DNA of 64,000 nucleotides, taken from Bradyrhizobium sp. CCGB01. Its GTDB lineage: Bacteria; Pseudomonadota; Alphaproteobacteria; Rhizobiales; Xanthobacteraceae. The notes beneath the pieces were generated by a model. The model worked only from the letters and a program-made list of their open reading frames with translations. It was not told the origin of the DNA and made no database searches. The DNA is taken from contig NZ_JANADK010000001.1 in assembly GCF_024199795.1 (NCBI RefSeq), positions 9,166,001 through 9,230,000 of the forward strand, given 5' to 3'. The position numbers and the translations under genes were made by a program. Below, one piece after another: positions 9,840 through 19,455 of the stretch. Position 1 is the first letter of the stretch; each line of letters opens with the position of its first letter.

Positions 9840-10529
9840 TTAGACGGACAGATATTTCGAGACCTGTGCGGCATCGACGGCGTCGCGCGGATCGTCGCGG
9901 ACGATCTCGCCGTTCTCGATCACCAGCACGCGGTCGGCGATGTCGAGTGCGAAGCTGAGAACCTGCTCGGACACGACGATCGACAATCCCTTTTCGTCGC
10001 GGATGCGCTTCAGGGTGCGCGCCATGTCCTTGATGATCGACGGCTGGATGCCCTCGGTCGGCTCATCCAGCAGCAGAACCTTCGGCTTGGTCGCGAGCGC
10101 GCGAGCGATCGCGAGCTGCTGCTGCTGGCCGCCGGAGAGATTGCCGCCGCGGCGGCCCTTCATCTCCAGCAGCACCGGAAATAATTCGTAGATGTCGCCA
10201 GGCACCTCGGAGCCGCCGGAGACGACCAGCCCCGTTTCGATGTTCTCCTTCACCGTCATGGTGGAGAAGATCATGCGGCCCTGCGGCACATAGGCGAGGC
10301 CCTTGGCGACGCGCTCATAACTCGGCAGGCCGCCGAGCTCCGTTCCGTCCATGGTCACCGAGCCGCTCTTGGCCGGCAGGATGCCCATCAGCGATTTCAT
10401 CAGCGTGGTCTTGCCCATGCCGTTGCGGCCCATGATCGCCACGATTTCGTTGGGCGCGACCTTGACGTTGAGCCCGTGCAGCACCTCGCTCTGGCCGTAG
10501 GCGACGTGAAGATCTGAGATTGCCAGCAT
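9840..10529 (-). CDS. urtE: Urea/short-chain amide ABC transporter ATP-binding protein UrtE
   Basis: This 229-residue ATPase is of the LivF/UrtE type. The start MLAISDLHVAYGQ at 10529 was chosen because the reading frame farther upstream overlaps urtD in a low-quality Arg-rich stretch. Visible motifs are Walker A GRNGMGKTT, signature LSGGQQQQLAIARAL, Walker B KVLLLDEPTEGIQP and a switch His replaced by Gln (VVSEQ), as is common in this subfamily. It is 11 bases downstream of urtD. UrtE and UrtD form the ATPase pair that powers the UrtB/UrtC permease. Confidence 0.92.
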   Translation of the reverse strand: MLAISDLHVAYGQSEVLHGLNVKVAPNEIVAIMGRNGMGKTTLMKSLMGILPAKSGSVTMDGTELGGLPSYERVAKGLAYVPQGRMIFSTMTVKENIETGLVVSGGSEVPGDIYELFPVLLEMKGRRGGNLSGGQQQQLAIARALATKPKVLLLDEPTEGIQPSIIKDMARTLKRIRDEKGLSIVVSEQVLSFALDIADRVLVIENGEIVRDDPRDAVDAAQVSKYLSV

Positions 10530-10540
10530 CGAAATTCTCC

Positions 10541-11296
<756 letters not shown>

Positions 11297-11306
11297 GATG
11301 ATCTCC

Positions 11307-12449
11307 TCACTCCGCCGGGGCGCCGTCGGCAACCGAGCTGTCGGTCCAGCCGTCAGGTTTCGATTTGCGCGATGAGATCAGGCGATCGATGCGCGGCTGC
11401 ACGTAATCGCCCCAGATTCCGGCAAGACCGTTCGGGAAGGCAAGGACCACGGCGATGAACAAGCCGCCGAGGCCAAACAGCCACAATTCCGGAAAGGTTT
11501 CCGACAGGCTGGTCTTGGCGAAATTGACCAGCAGCGTGCCGTAGACTGCGCCGAGGATCGACAACCGGCCGCCGACCGCGGTGTAGATCACCATTTCGAT
11601 CGACGGCACGATGCCGACGAAGGACGGTGACATGAAGCCGACATTGAGCGCGAACATGGCGCCGCCGATCGCAGCGAACACGGCGGCGATGCAGAAGGCG
11701 AAGATCTTGAAATTCGCAACGCTGTAGCCGGAGAAGCGGACCCGGTCCTCCTTCTCGCGCATCGCGACCAGGATGCGCCCGAGCTTGGAGTGCCGGACGA
11801 ACTGCGCGATCATGATGCAGGCGAACAGGCATCCGACCTCGAAGAAGTACAGCACGATCTTGGCGTGGTCGGGCCGGATGTCCCAGCCCTTCAACGTCCG
11901 CAGGTCGGTCATGCCGTTGATACCGCCGGTGTAGCCCTGCTGTCCCACGATCAGGATGGTCAGGATGGCTGCGACCGCCTGGGTGATGATGGCGAAGTAG
12001 GTGCCGCCGACCCGGCGCTTGAACATCGCGGTGCCGATGATGAGAGCGAAGATGCCGGGCACGAGGATGATGGCGGCGATCGTGAAGGTGAGGCTGCTGA
12101 ACGGCTTCCAGAACAGCGGCAGCGCGGTGATCTGATTCCAGTCCATGAAATCGGGAATGCCGGGTGTCGACTGGATCTTGGTATTCTCCACGCTCGAGGC
12201 TTCAAGCTTGAGGAACATCGCCATGCAGTAGCCGCCGAGCCCGAAGAACACGCCCTGGCCGAGACTGAGAATGCCGCCATAGCCCCAGCAGATCACCAGG
12301 CCGAGCGCGACGAAGGCGTAGGTCAGGTATTTCGCGACCAGATTGAGCCTGAAGACATCCAGCGTGAGTGGAAGGATCACCACCAGGAAGACCGCGAGCA
12401 GCAGAATTCCGATGAGCTCCGATCGATTGAAGAACCGATTGTCGGTCAT
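11307..12449 (-). CDS. urtC: Urea/short-chain amide ABC transporter permease UrtC
   Basis: The 380-residue inner-membrane permease of the LivM/UrtC family has about ten hydrophobic segments. The first is ELIGILLLAVFLVVILPLTL, and the family signature CWGYGGILSLGQGVFFGLGG is present. The UrtC-typical insert between early segments (about residues 85-115, ENTKIQSTPGIPDFMDW) is seen. The C-terminal tail is cytoplasmic and charged. It follows urtB by 18 bases. With UrtB it would form the translocation channel for urea or short-chain amides. Confidence 0.92.
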   Translation of the reverse strand: MTDNRFFNRSELIGILLLAVFLVVILPLTLDVFRLNLVAKYLTYAFVALGLVICWGYGGILSLGQGVFFGLGGYCMAMFLKLEASSVENTKIQSTPGIPDFMDWNQITALPLFWKPFSSLTFTIAAIILVPGIFALIIGTAMFKRRVGGTYFAIITQAVAAILTILIVGQQGYTGGINGMTDLRTLKGWDIRPDHAKIVLYFFEVGCLFACIMIAQFVRHSKLGRILVAMREKEDRVRFSGYSVANFKIFAFCIAAVFAAIGGAMFALNVGFMSPSFVGIVPSIEMVIYTAVGGRLSILGAVYGTLLVNFAKTSLSETFPELWLFGLGGLFIAVVLAFPNGLAGIWGDYVQPRIDRLISSRKSKPDGWTDSSVADGAPAE

Positions 12450-12467
12450 TGCATCAGCCCCAGTTTC

Positions 12468-13394
12468 TCACTTGCGGACCTTGAGGGCGAACAGCCCCTG
12501 CGGCCGCAGCATCAGGATTCCGACAACGGCGAGCAGCGTCAGCACTTTCGCCATCGAGCCCGACATGAAGAACTCGAGGGTGGATTGCGTCTGCGAAATC
12601 GAGAAGGCCGAGGCGATGGTGCCGATCAAGCTCGCGGCGCCGCCGAACACGACCACCAGGAACGTATCGACGATGTAGAGCTGTCCGGAGGTTGGCCCGG
12701 TGGAGCCGATCATCGTGAAGGCGCTGCCGGCGACGCCGGCAATGCCGCAACCGAGACCGAAGGTGTAGCGATCGACCTTTTCGGTGTTGATGCCGACCGC
12801 GCCGGCCATGATGCGGTTCTGCACGACGGCACGAACCTGGCGGCCCCAGCGCGACTTGTACATGACATAGGCGACGCCGATGGTGATCAGCACGGTGAGG
12901 CACATCACGAAGACGCCGTTGATCGGCACCTCGATGCTGTCGGTGACGTGCAACGAGCCGAGCATCCATTGCGGCAACTCGACGCCGACTTCGCGCGCGC
13001 CGAACACGGAACGATAGGCCTGCTGCAGCATCAGGCTGAGGCCCCAGGTTGCCAGCAGCGTGTCGAGCGGGCGCTTGTAGAGATGCCGTATCAGCACCCA
13101 CTCCACCAGCATTCCCAGCGCGCCGGATGCGACGAAGGCCAGGATCATCGCGAGGAAGAAGTAGCCGCTGAACAAGCTCGGAAGATAGGACTGGAAGAAA
13201 TTCGAGGTCATCCAGGTGACGTAGGCCCCGAGGATCATGAACTCGCCATGGGCCATGTTGATGACGCCCATCTGGCCGAAGATGATCGCAAGCCCGAGCG
13301 CCATCAGGACGTAGACCGAGAACAGGATCAGTCCCGCAAAACCCTGCATGACGAAGATGGAGCCAAGATCACCAAGCGAGTAGTCGCCGAACAT
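12468..13394 (-). CDS. urtB: Urea/short-chain amide ABC transporter permease UrtB
   Basis: The 308-residue LivH/UrtB-type inner-membrane permease contains IIFGQMGVINMAHGEFMILG and DTLLATWGLSLMLQQAYRSV, both typical of UrtB. Later helices include VDTFLVVVFGGAASLIGTI. The ATG is preceded by GGAGGACATCG, a strong ribosome site. It is shorter than UrtB proteins that carry a long periplasmic N-terminal extension, so this is the compact form. A 133-base gap with a perfect hairpin separates it from urtA. Confidence 0.92.
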   Translation of the reverse strand: MFGDYSLGDLGSIFVMQGFAGLILFSVYVLMALGLAIIFGQMGVINMAHGEFMILGAYVTWMTSNFFQSYLPSLFSGYFFLAMILAFVASGALGMLVEWVLIRHLYKRPLDTLLATWGLSLMLQQAYRSVFGAREVGVELPQWMLGSLHVTDSIEVPINGVFVMCLTVLITIGVAYVMYKSRWGRQVRAVVQNRIMAGAVGINTEKVDRYTFGLGCGIAGVAGSAFTMIGSTGPTSGQLYIVDTFLVVVFGGAASLIGTIASAFSISQTQSTLEFFMSGSMAKVLTLLAVVGILMLRPQGLFALKVRK

Positions 13395-13419
13395 CGATGT
13401 CCTCCGTCGGGGAAAGGGT

Positions 13420-13451
13420 CCCCGCGTCGCGAGCAGGTTCGCGACGCGGGG
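13420..13451 (-). promoter_or_regulatory. Perfect 13-bp stem-loop between urtA and urtB
   Basis: CCCCGCGTCGCGA (13420-13432) and TCGCGACGCGGGG (13439-13451) are exact inverted copies with a 6-base loop. On the transcribed strand no U run follows. Hairpins at this position, just after the substrate-binding-protein gene, usually let that gene accumulate more message than the permease genes. I infer the same here. Confidence 0.75.
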
Positions 13452-13527
13452 GTCTTGGGCGTGGATTTGCGGTCCACGCCAGGGAGCGGTTTTGCCTTTT
13501 GGGAAACGGCGTCGAACGCCGCGTCTC

Positions 13528-14787
13528 TTACTGGTAACCCTTCGGGAACGGATCCGGCTCGACGAGATCGGCGGTCTCGTAGATCAGCTCGAACTGACCA
13601 TCGAGCTTGGCGCGTCCCACCCGGGTCTTGGACCAGAGATGATGGTTCTCGTGGATGCGGACGTAGCCTTCCGGCGCGCCCTTGAACTCGACGCCCGGCG
13701 AAGCCGCCGCGATCTTGTCGATGTCGAAGGAACCGGCCTTCTCGACCGTCAACTTCCACAGCCACGGGCCGAGATAGGCAGCCTGGGTGACGTCTCCGAT
13801 CACGGTCTTTTCGCCCCACATCTTCTTGAACGCGGGCACGAAGGCCTTGTTGTTCGGATTGTCGAGCGACTGGAAGTACTTCATGCAGGCATAGGCGCCC
13901 GCGATGTTCTCGCCGCCGATACCGTCGATCTCGTCTTCGGTCACCGAGATGGTCAGCAGCGCCTGCTTGGAGAGATCGATGCCGGCAGCCTTGAGCTGCT
14001 TGTAGAACGCGACGTTCGAGCCGCCGACGACGTCGGTGAAGATCACGTCGGGCTTGGTCAGCTTGATCTTGTTGATGACCGAGTTGAACTGGGTGTTGCC
14101 GAGCGGATAATACTCCTCGCCGACGACCTTGCCTTTCAGCACGTTCTCGACGTGCTTGCGCGCGATCTTGTTCGAGGTGCGCGGCCAGATGTAGTCGGAG
14201 CCGATGAAGAAGAAGGATTTTGCGCCCTTCTCCTTGGCGATCCAGTTCAGGCCGGCGAGGATCTGCTGGGTCGCTTCCTGGCCGGTGTAGATCACGTTCT
14301 TGGACTGCTCGAGGCCCTCGTAGAAGGTCGGGTAATAGAGCATGCCGTTGTACTGCTCCATGACCGGCAGCACCGCCTTGCGCGATGCCGAGGTCCAGCA
14401 GCCCATGATCGCCGCGACCTTGTCGTTGACGAGCAGCTTCTTGGCCTTTTCGGCGAAGGTCGGCCAGTCGCTGGCGCCGTCTTCCTGGATGAACTTGATC
14501 TTGCGTCCGAGCACGCCGCCCATGGCGTTGATCTGCTCGATGGCGAGCTTTTCGGCTTCGATCGAGCCGGTCTCGGAGATCGCCATGGTGCCGGTCGCCG
14601 AGTGCAGGATGCCGACCGTCACCTCGGTGTCGGTGACCGCCAGACCCGTGGTGTTGACCGCCGAGGTTGCCGGGGCCTGCGCAAAAGACGCCCGCGGCAG
14701 CATCGTGATAGCGGGCACGGCGGCCATTCCCATTAATAGTTTGCGCCGGAGCGGCGATAACAGGCCCTTGTTGGCTTCGTCTGACAT
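13528..14787 (-). CDS. urtA: Urea/short-chain amide-binding protein UrtA
   Basis: The 419-residue periplasmic solute receptor belongs to the UrtA/FmdD branch of the type I LivJ fold. The start MSDEANKGLLSPLRRKLLMG was chosen at 14787 because it gives a twin-arginine-like signal (LRRKLL, hydrophobic core, ending ASFAQA). The upstream frame runs through the control region. Body motifs include TVGILHSATGTMAISET, YPTFYEGLEQSKNVIYTGQE and FIGSDYIWPRTSNKI. It heads the operon. Because fmdA and amiE follow the transporter genes, the ligand could be formamide/acetamide, urea or both. Confidence 0.93.
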   Translation of the reverse strand: MSDEANKGLLSPLRRKLLMGMAAVPAITMLPRASFAQAPATSAVNTTGLAVTDTEVTVGILHSATGTMAISETGSIEAEKLAIEQINAMGGVLGRKIKFIQEDGASDWPTFAEKAKKLLVNDKVAAIMGCWTSASRKAVLPVMEQYNGMLYYPTFYEGLEQSKNVIYTGQEATQQILAGLNWIAKEKGAKSFFFIGSDYIWPRTSNKIARKHVENVLKGKVVGEEYYPLGNTQFNSVINKIKLTKPDVIFTDVVGGSNVAFYKQLKAAGIDLSKQALLTISVTEDEIDGIGGENIAGAYACMKYFQSLDNPNNKAFVPAFKKMWGEKTVIGDVTQAAYLGPWLWKLTVEKAGSFDIDKIAAASPGVEFKGAPEGYVRIHENHHLWSKTRVGRAKLDGQFELIYETADLVEPDPFPKGYQ

Positions 14788-14859
14788 GAGCACCCCACTT
14801 CTTGTTCGAGGACACGCGATTGGTGCCGTGAGGATGGCTCGAATTTGTGCAGCGCAAGC

Positions 14860-14877
14860 ATACGCAAGATTGCGTAT
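14860..14877. promoter_or_regulatory. Perfect inverted repeat, candidate response-regulator operator
   Basis: ATACGCAA-GA-TTGCGTAT is an exact 8-2-8 dyad in the region between urtA and the divergent sensor kinase gene. The centre is 73 bases from the urtA start. It has the size expected for a LuxR/NarL-type dimer, so the response regulator at 18312-19238 is the obvious candidate binder. This is inference. Confidence 0.65.
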
Positions 14878-14907
14878 ACTGCACCGCAAAATACCGACGT
14901 AGGCTTT

Positions 14908-14922
14908 TGGTACGGGATTTGC
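14908..14922 (+). promoter_or_regulatory. Candidate sigma-54 (-24/-12) promoter of the sensor kinase gene
   Basis: TGGTACGGGATTTGC fits the consensus TGGCACG-N4-TTGC with one substitution and the obligatory TGG-N10-GC spacing. Transcription would begin near 14933, just ahead of the GTG start. Sigma-54 control would place the sensor under general nitrogen (NtrC) regulation, which suits an amide-nitrogen system. Confidence 0.55.
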
Positions 14923-14947
14923 GAGGAGCGCCGGGTCTGTATCGGGA

Positions 14948-17900
14948 GTGGGGTTAGTGGCAGGGCGGCAGCGAATAGACCGCGTCAGGCGCCAGTACAA
15001 TCAATGGGTCGCCAACCAGACGCTGGAAGACTACGCGCTGCGCTTCACCGCCAAGAGCGCGCGCCGCTGGTCTGCCGCCCGTGTCGCCAACACCGCCCTC
15101 GGCGCCATCTCCTTTCTGGCGCTGGAAGCGATCGGCGGCACCATCACGCTGAACTACGGCGTCACCAACGCCAGCGCCGCGATCCTGGTCGTCTCCACCA
15201 TCATCTTCTTCTGCGGCGTGCCGATTGCCTATTACGCAGCCAAATGCGGCATCGATATTGATCTGCTCACCCGCGGCGCCGGCTTCGGCTATATCGGCTC
15301 GACCGTCACGTCACTGATCTATGCCTCATTCACGTTCATCTTCTTCGCCATCGAGGCGGTGATCCTGGCCACCGCGCTGGAGATGTGCTTCGGCATCCCA
15401 CGCCCGATCGGCTACCTCATCAGCGCGGTGGCAATCATCCCGCTCGTCACCTACGGCATCACGCTGATCAGCCGCTTCCAGCTCTGGACGCAGCCGATCT
15501 GGATCATCCTGCACATCCTGCCCTTTGCCGCGATCGCCTGGGCCAACCCCTACTCGTTCACGGAGTGGCGCAAGTTCGCCGGCGAGCATGGCGACGCGAG
15601 CGGCCAGTTCGATCTGCTGCTGTTCGGCGTCGCATCCTCCGTGGTGTTCTCGCTGGTGGCGCAGATCGGCGAGCAGGTCGACTTCCTCAGGTTTCTGCCG
15701 CGCGACCGCCGCACGTCGCGAACGTCGTGGTGGATCGCCCTGCTGATCGCGGGCCCCGGCTGGATCATCTTCGGCGCGCTGAAGTTGCTGCTGGGCTCCT
15801 TTCTCGCCTTCTTTGCGCTGAGCCACGGCCTCTCGGGCGAACTGGCAGCCGAGCCCGCGCACATGTATCTCGAGGCGTTTCGCTACGTGCTGTCGCAGCC
15901 GGACCTGGCGCTGGCGCTCACCGGCATGTTCGTCATCCTGTCGCAGCTCAAGATCAACGTCACCAACGCCTATGCCGGCTCGATCGCCTGGTCGAACTTC
16001 TTCTCGCGCCTGACGCATAGCCATCCCGGCCGGGTCGTCTGGCTGGTGTTCAACGTGATGGTGGCTCTGCTCTTGATGGAGATCGGCGTCTACAAGGCGC
16101 TGGAGCAGACGCTGGCGCTCTATTCCAATGTCGCGATCGCCTGGGTCGGGGCACTCGTGTCCGATCTCGTCGTCAACAAGCCGCTTGGGCTACGTCCACC
16201 GCAGATGGAGTTCAAGCGCGCGCATCTCTACGACATCAACCCGGTCGGCGTCGGCGCCATGACGATCGCGACCATCGTCTCGATCGCGGCGTTCTACGGC
16301 CTGTTCGGCCCGACCATGAAAGCGCTCGCGGCCTTCGTCGCGCTGACGGTCGCCTTCGTCACCGCGCCTGTCATCGCCTGGCTGACCGACGGAAAATACT
16401 ACATCGCGCGCAAGCCGAAGAGGAGCTGGGCCAATATCGAGGCGATCCAGTGCTGTATCTGCGAGCACAATTTCGAGCCGGAGGACATGACGTCCTGCCC
16501 CGCCTATGCCGGCCCGATCTGCTCGCTGTGCTGCTCGCTCGATGCGCGCTGCCACGACCGCTGCAAGCCGCATGCGCGGGCGCAGGTGCAGTTCGCCGAC
16601 GCGCTCGGCAGGATCTTGCCACAGCCGATCTATCAGCGGATCAACTCGCAGTTCGGCCACTATATCGGCGTGTTCGTGGTCTCCGCCGGCCTCGTCGCGC
16701 TGGTGCTGGGACTGATTTATCTGCAGACCTCGGCGAGCGTGCCCGGCGAGAATTCGCTCGTCTCGAACGTGCTCTGGAAGGTGTTCTTCTCGCTCAGCAT
16801 CATCATCGGCGTGGTGGCCTGGCTGTTCGTCCTGGCGCAGCAGAGCCGCCGCGCCGCCGAGGCCGAGACGCGGCGGCAGACCGCGCTTCTGATCCAGGAG
16901 ATCGACGCGCACAAGCGCACCGACGCCGAGCTGCAGCGCGCCAAGGAAGTCGCCGAATCCGCCAACCTCGCCAAGAGCCGCTACGTGGTGGGCCTGAGCC
17001 ACGAGTTGCGCTCGCCGCTGAACGCCATCAGCGGCTATGCCCAGTTGCTGGAGCAAGACGCGACGCTCAACACCAAGCCGCGCGACCAGGTCCGCGTGGT
17101 TCGCCGCAGTGCCGATCACCTCTCCGGCCTGATCGACGGTATCCTGGATATCTCCAAGATCGAGGCGGGGCGGCTGTATCTCTCGCGCGACGAGGTGCGC
17201 CTGAGCGAATTCCTCGACCAGCTCGTCGGCATGTTCCGTCTCCAGGCCGCCGCCAAGGGCATCGACTTCGTGTTCAGGCGGCCGGCGCATTTGCCGGTCG
17301 TGGTCTTTGCCGACGAGAAGCGGCTGCGCCAGGTGCTGATCAATTTGCTCTCCAACGCGATCAAGTTCACCCAGACCGGCAGCGTGCAGTTCGTCGTGCA
17401 CTATCGCAGCCCCGTCGCCGAGTTCGAAGTGATCGACACCGGCCCCGGCATCCAGGGCGACGACCTCGAACGCATCTTTGCGCCCTTCGAGCGCGGCGCG
17501 CTCGGCGTCTCGCAGCCGCAGACCGGCACCGGGCTGGGCCTGACCATCAGCCGGCTGCTCGCCGGCGTCATGGGCGGCGACATCAAGGTCTTGAGCACGG
17601 TCGGCGCCGGGAGCACCTTCAAGGTCAAGATCCTGCTGTCGGAAGTCACCAATCCGCAGCGCATCGCGCCGGTGGAGGCCCCGATCTCCGGCTATCACGG
17701 CGCACGCAAGACCATCCTCATCACCGACGACGACCCCGTCCATCGCGACCTCCTGCGCGAGGTGCTGACCCCGCTCGGCTTCATCCTGCTCAGCGCCACC
17801 GACGGCCCGGGATGCCTGGCGCTGGCGCAGCATTGCCGGCCCGATCTGTTCCTGCTCGACATCTCCATGCCGGGCATGGCCGGCTGGGCGGTGGCGGAGG

Positions 17901-18328
17901 CCTTGCGCACGAGCGGCCATCACCAGGCGCGGATCCTGATGGTGTCGGCGAGCGCGCTGGAGGCCCACGGCACGCCGCTGGCACAGCCCTTCCACGACGG
18001 CTATCTGATGAAGCCGATCGACATCCCGCGGCTGCTGGAGACGATACGCCAGCTCCTCAGGATCGAATGGCAATACGGCTCGGACGAGATCGCGGTGCCG
18101 TTCTGGCGGCCGGAGAGCGGATCAAGGCCACCGGTGCGGCACATCGAGGCGCTGATCGGGCTCGGCCAGATCGGCTACGTCAAGGGCATCCAGTTGAAAC
18201 TGGACGAGATCGGCAGCGAGCACCCCGAGCATGCCGATTTCGTCGCGGAAATGCGGTCGCTGGTCGACCGCTTCGATCTCGACCGGTACATGGCCACATT
18301 GAAGACGTTGCATGCGCATGAGCATTGA
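14948..18328 (+). CDS. NCS1-permease-like hybrid sensor histidine kinase/receiver
   Basis: The 1126-residue protein joins a transporter-like sensor to a kinase. Residues about 40-480 form roughly twelve hydrophobic segments resembling nucleobase:cation symporter-1 permeases (LEAIGGTITLNYGVTNASAA, DLLTRGAGFGYIGSTVTS, INVTNAYAGSIAWSNFF). A Cys-rich segment at about 498-540 (CCICEHNF, CSLCC, CHDRC) precedes two more membrane helices and a short coiled coil. The HisKA domain has phospho-acceptor His685 (SHELRSPLNAISGY). A HATPase (NLLSNAIKF, GTGLGL), a receiver with Asp971 (LFLLDISMPGMAG) and a helical tail follow. The start is GTG at 14948. GTG 14957 has a better ribosome site and is possible. 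It overlaps the response regulator gene by 17 bases and is divergent from urtA, so sensing of amide, urea or a related ligand is inferred. Confidence 0.85.
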   Translation: MGLVAGRQRIDRVRRQYNQWVANQTLEDYALRFTAKSARRWSAARVANTALGAISFLALEAIGGTITLNYGVTNASAAILVVSTIIFFCGVPIAYYAAKCGIDIDLLTRGAGFGYIGSTVTSLIYASFTFIFFAIEAVILATALEMCFGIPRPIGYLISAVAIIPLVTYGITLISRFQLWTQPIWIILHILPFAAIAWANPYSFTEWRKFAGEHGDASGQFDLLLFGVASSVVFSLVAQIGEQVDFLRFLPRDRRTSRTSWWIALLIAGPGWIIFGALKLLLGSFLAFFALSHGLSGELAAEPAHMYLEAFRYVLSQPDLALALTGMFVILSQLKINVTNAYAGSIAWSNFFSRLTHSHPGRVVWLVFNVMVALLLMEIGVYKALEQTLALYSNVAIAWVGALVSDLVVNKPLGLRPPQMEFKRAHLYDINPVGVGAMTIATIVSIAAFYGLFGPTMKALAAFVALTVAFVTAPVIAWLTDGKYYIARKPKRSWANIEAIQCCICEHNFEPEDMTSCPAYAGPICSLCCSLDARCHDRCKPHARAQVQFADALGRILPQPIYQRINSQFGHYIGVFVVSAGLVALVLGLIYLQTSASVPGENSLVSNVLWKVFFSLSIIIGVVAWLFVLAQQSRRAAEAETRRQTALLIQEIDAHKRTDAELQRAKEVAESANLAKSRYVVGLSHELRSPLNAISGYAQLLEQDATLNTKPRDQVRVVRRSADHLSGLIDGILDISKIEAGRLYLSRDEVRLSEFLDQLVGMFRLQAAAKGIDFVFRRPAHLPVVVFADEKRLRQVLINLLSNAIKFTQTGSVQFVVHYRSPVAEFEVIDTGPGIQGDDLERIFAPFERGALGVSQPQTGTGLGLTISRLLAGVMGGDIKVLSTVGAGSTFKVKILLSEVTNPQRIAPVEAPISGYHGARKTILITDDDPVHRDLLREVLTPLGFILLSATDGPGCLALAQHCRPDLFLLDISMPGMAGWAVAEALRTSGHHQARILMVSASALEAHGTPLAQPFHDGYLMKPIDIPRLLETIRQLLRIEWQYGSDEIAVPFWRPESGSRPPVRHIEALIGLGQIGYVKGIQLKLDEIGSEHPEHADFVAEMRSLVDRFDLDRYMATLKTLHAHEH

Positions 18329-19238
18329 ATCGAGGAAGCGCGATGTCGCGCTCGTTGTCGATGACTCCCCGGAGACGCTGCGGCTGCTCACCGATGCGCT
18401 CGACGGCGCCGGGATGACGGTGATGGTGGCGCTCGACGGCGCGGCCGCGATGCGCATCGTCGACCAGATCACGCCCGACATCGTCCTGCTTGACGCCGTG
18501 ATGCCCGGCATGGACGGATTCGAGACCTGCCGCCGGCTCAAGCGCGATGCGGGCGTTGCCAACGTGCCCGTGATCTTCATGACGGGCCTTGCCGAAACCG
18601 AGCACATCGTGCGCGGACTGGAGGCCGGCGGCGTCGACTACGTGACAAAGCCGATCGTGATCGAGGAGATGCTGGCGCGCATCCGTGTCCATCTCGGCAA
18701 TGCCCGCCTGACCCAGAGCGCGCGCGCCGCGCTCGACGTCTCCGGCCGTTTCCTGTTCGCGGTCAACCGCGGGGGCAACATTCTTTGGGCGACCCCGCAG
18801 GCGCAGAAGCTGCTGTCCGATCATTACGGCGCGCAGACCGAAGACTTCGTCCTGCCGCCATCACTCCTGCAATGGCTGGAGCAGGCGAAAGGCAAGGGCA
18901 GCGCGAAGTCGCAAGCGGCTTCCCTGCCCGACAATCCGCAACTGCGGCTCTATTACATGGGCGAAACCGCGCCGAACGAGTTTCTGCTGCGGCTGTCCAG
19001 GGAATCCGGCACGTCGCTGCCGACCGAATTCACCAGCGAGCTCGGCCTCACCACCCGCGAAGGCGAGGTGCTGGCCTGGCTCAGCAAGGGCAAGACCAAC
19101 CGCGACATCGCGCAGATTCTGGGGCTGAGCCCGCGCACGGTCGACAAGCATCTGGAGCAGATCTACGCCAAGCTCGGCGTTGAGAACCGGACCGCGGCGG
19201 CTGCGATTGCCACGAATGCGACGCGAAGGAATTCGTAG
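18312..19238 (+). CDS. LuxR-type response regulator, partner of the NCS1-like kinase
   Basis: The 308-residue protein has an N-terminal receiver at about residues 9-125 with phospho-acceptor Asp61 (DIVLLDAVMPGMDGFE) and Lys in VTKPI. A central segment of about 110 residues resembles a PAS-like spacer (GRFLFAVNRGGNILWATPQA). A C-terminal LuxR helix-turn-helix follows at about 243-305 (LTTREGEVLAWLSKGKTNRD). Its start lies inside the end of the kinase gene (17-base overlap), giving tight translational coupling. ATG 18318 is an alternative start. It probably controls the facing urtABCDE-fmdAB-amiE operon through the dyad at 14860-14877. A MITE-like repeat follows it. Confidence 0.9.
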   Translation: MRMSIESRKRDVALVVDDSPETLRLLTDALDGAGMTVMVALDGAAAMRIVDQITPDIVLLDAVMPGMDGFETCRRLKRDAGVANVPVIFMTGLAETEHIVRGLEAGGVDYVTKPIVIEEMLARIRVHLGNARLTQSARAALDVSGRFLFAVNRGGNILWATPQAQKLLSDHYGAQTEDFVLPPSLLQWLEQAKGKGSAKSQAASLPDNPQLRLYYMGETAPNEFLLRLSRESGTSLPTEFTSELGLTTREGEVLAWLSKGKTNRDIAQILGLSPRTVDKHLEQIYAKLGVENRTAAAAIATNATRRNS

Positions 19239-19282
19239 CGGCTGTACGGGTGAGTTTTGACACCACCAACCCAACAGGCGGT

Positions 19283-19409
19283 GTCGTCCCTGCGAACGCA
19301 GGGACCCATACCGTGTGATCTCTCGATTTCGGACGGTCGCAGTACAAAACGACGAATCTTCGCCAAACTGCTCCCTGGGGTTATAGGTCCCTGCTTTCGC
19401 AGGGACGAC
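19283..19409. mobile_element. MITE-like element, copy 1
   Basis: The termini are inverted repeats of about 27 bases. The left end contains CCCTGCGAACGCAGGG and the right end CCCTGCTTTCGCAGGG. The inner right part has TTCGCCAAACTGCTCCCTGG. The same plan occurs at 24817-24942, 28797-28937 and, diverged, at 48634-48801. There is no coding capacity. Confidence 0.75.
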
Positions 19410-19455
19410 AGCGGAGTTTGGGGCAACCACTGCCGCCCCTCACTCCGACAACCCA

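Noticed and set aside
11790..13685. 631-codon plus-strand frame across urtC and urtB
   Set aside because: It is an antisense shadow of membrane-protein codons in high-GC DNA. The His/Glu/Asp-rich product has no fold, whereas the minus strand encodes clear UrtB and UrtC.
16190..18073. 627-codon minus-strand frame inside the sensor kinase gene
   Set aside because: The composition is typical of antisense to high-GC coding sequence. The plus strand shows all kinase and receiver motifs.
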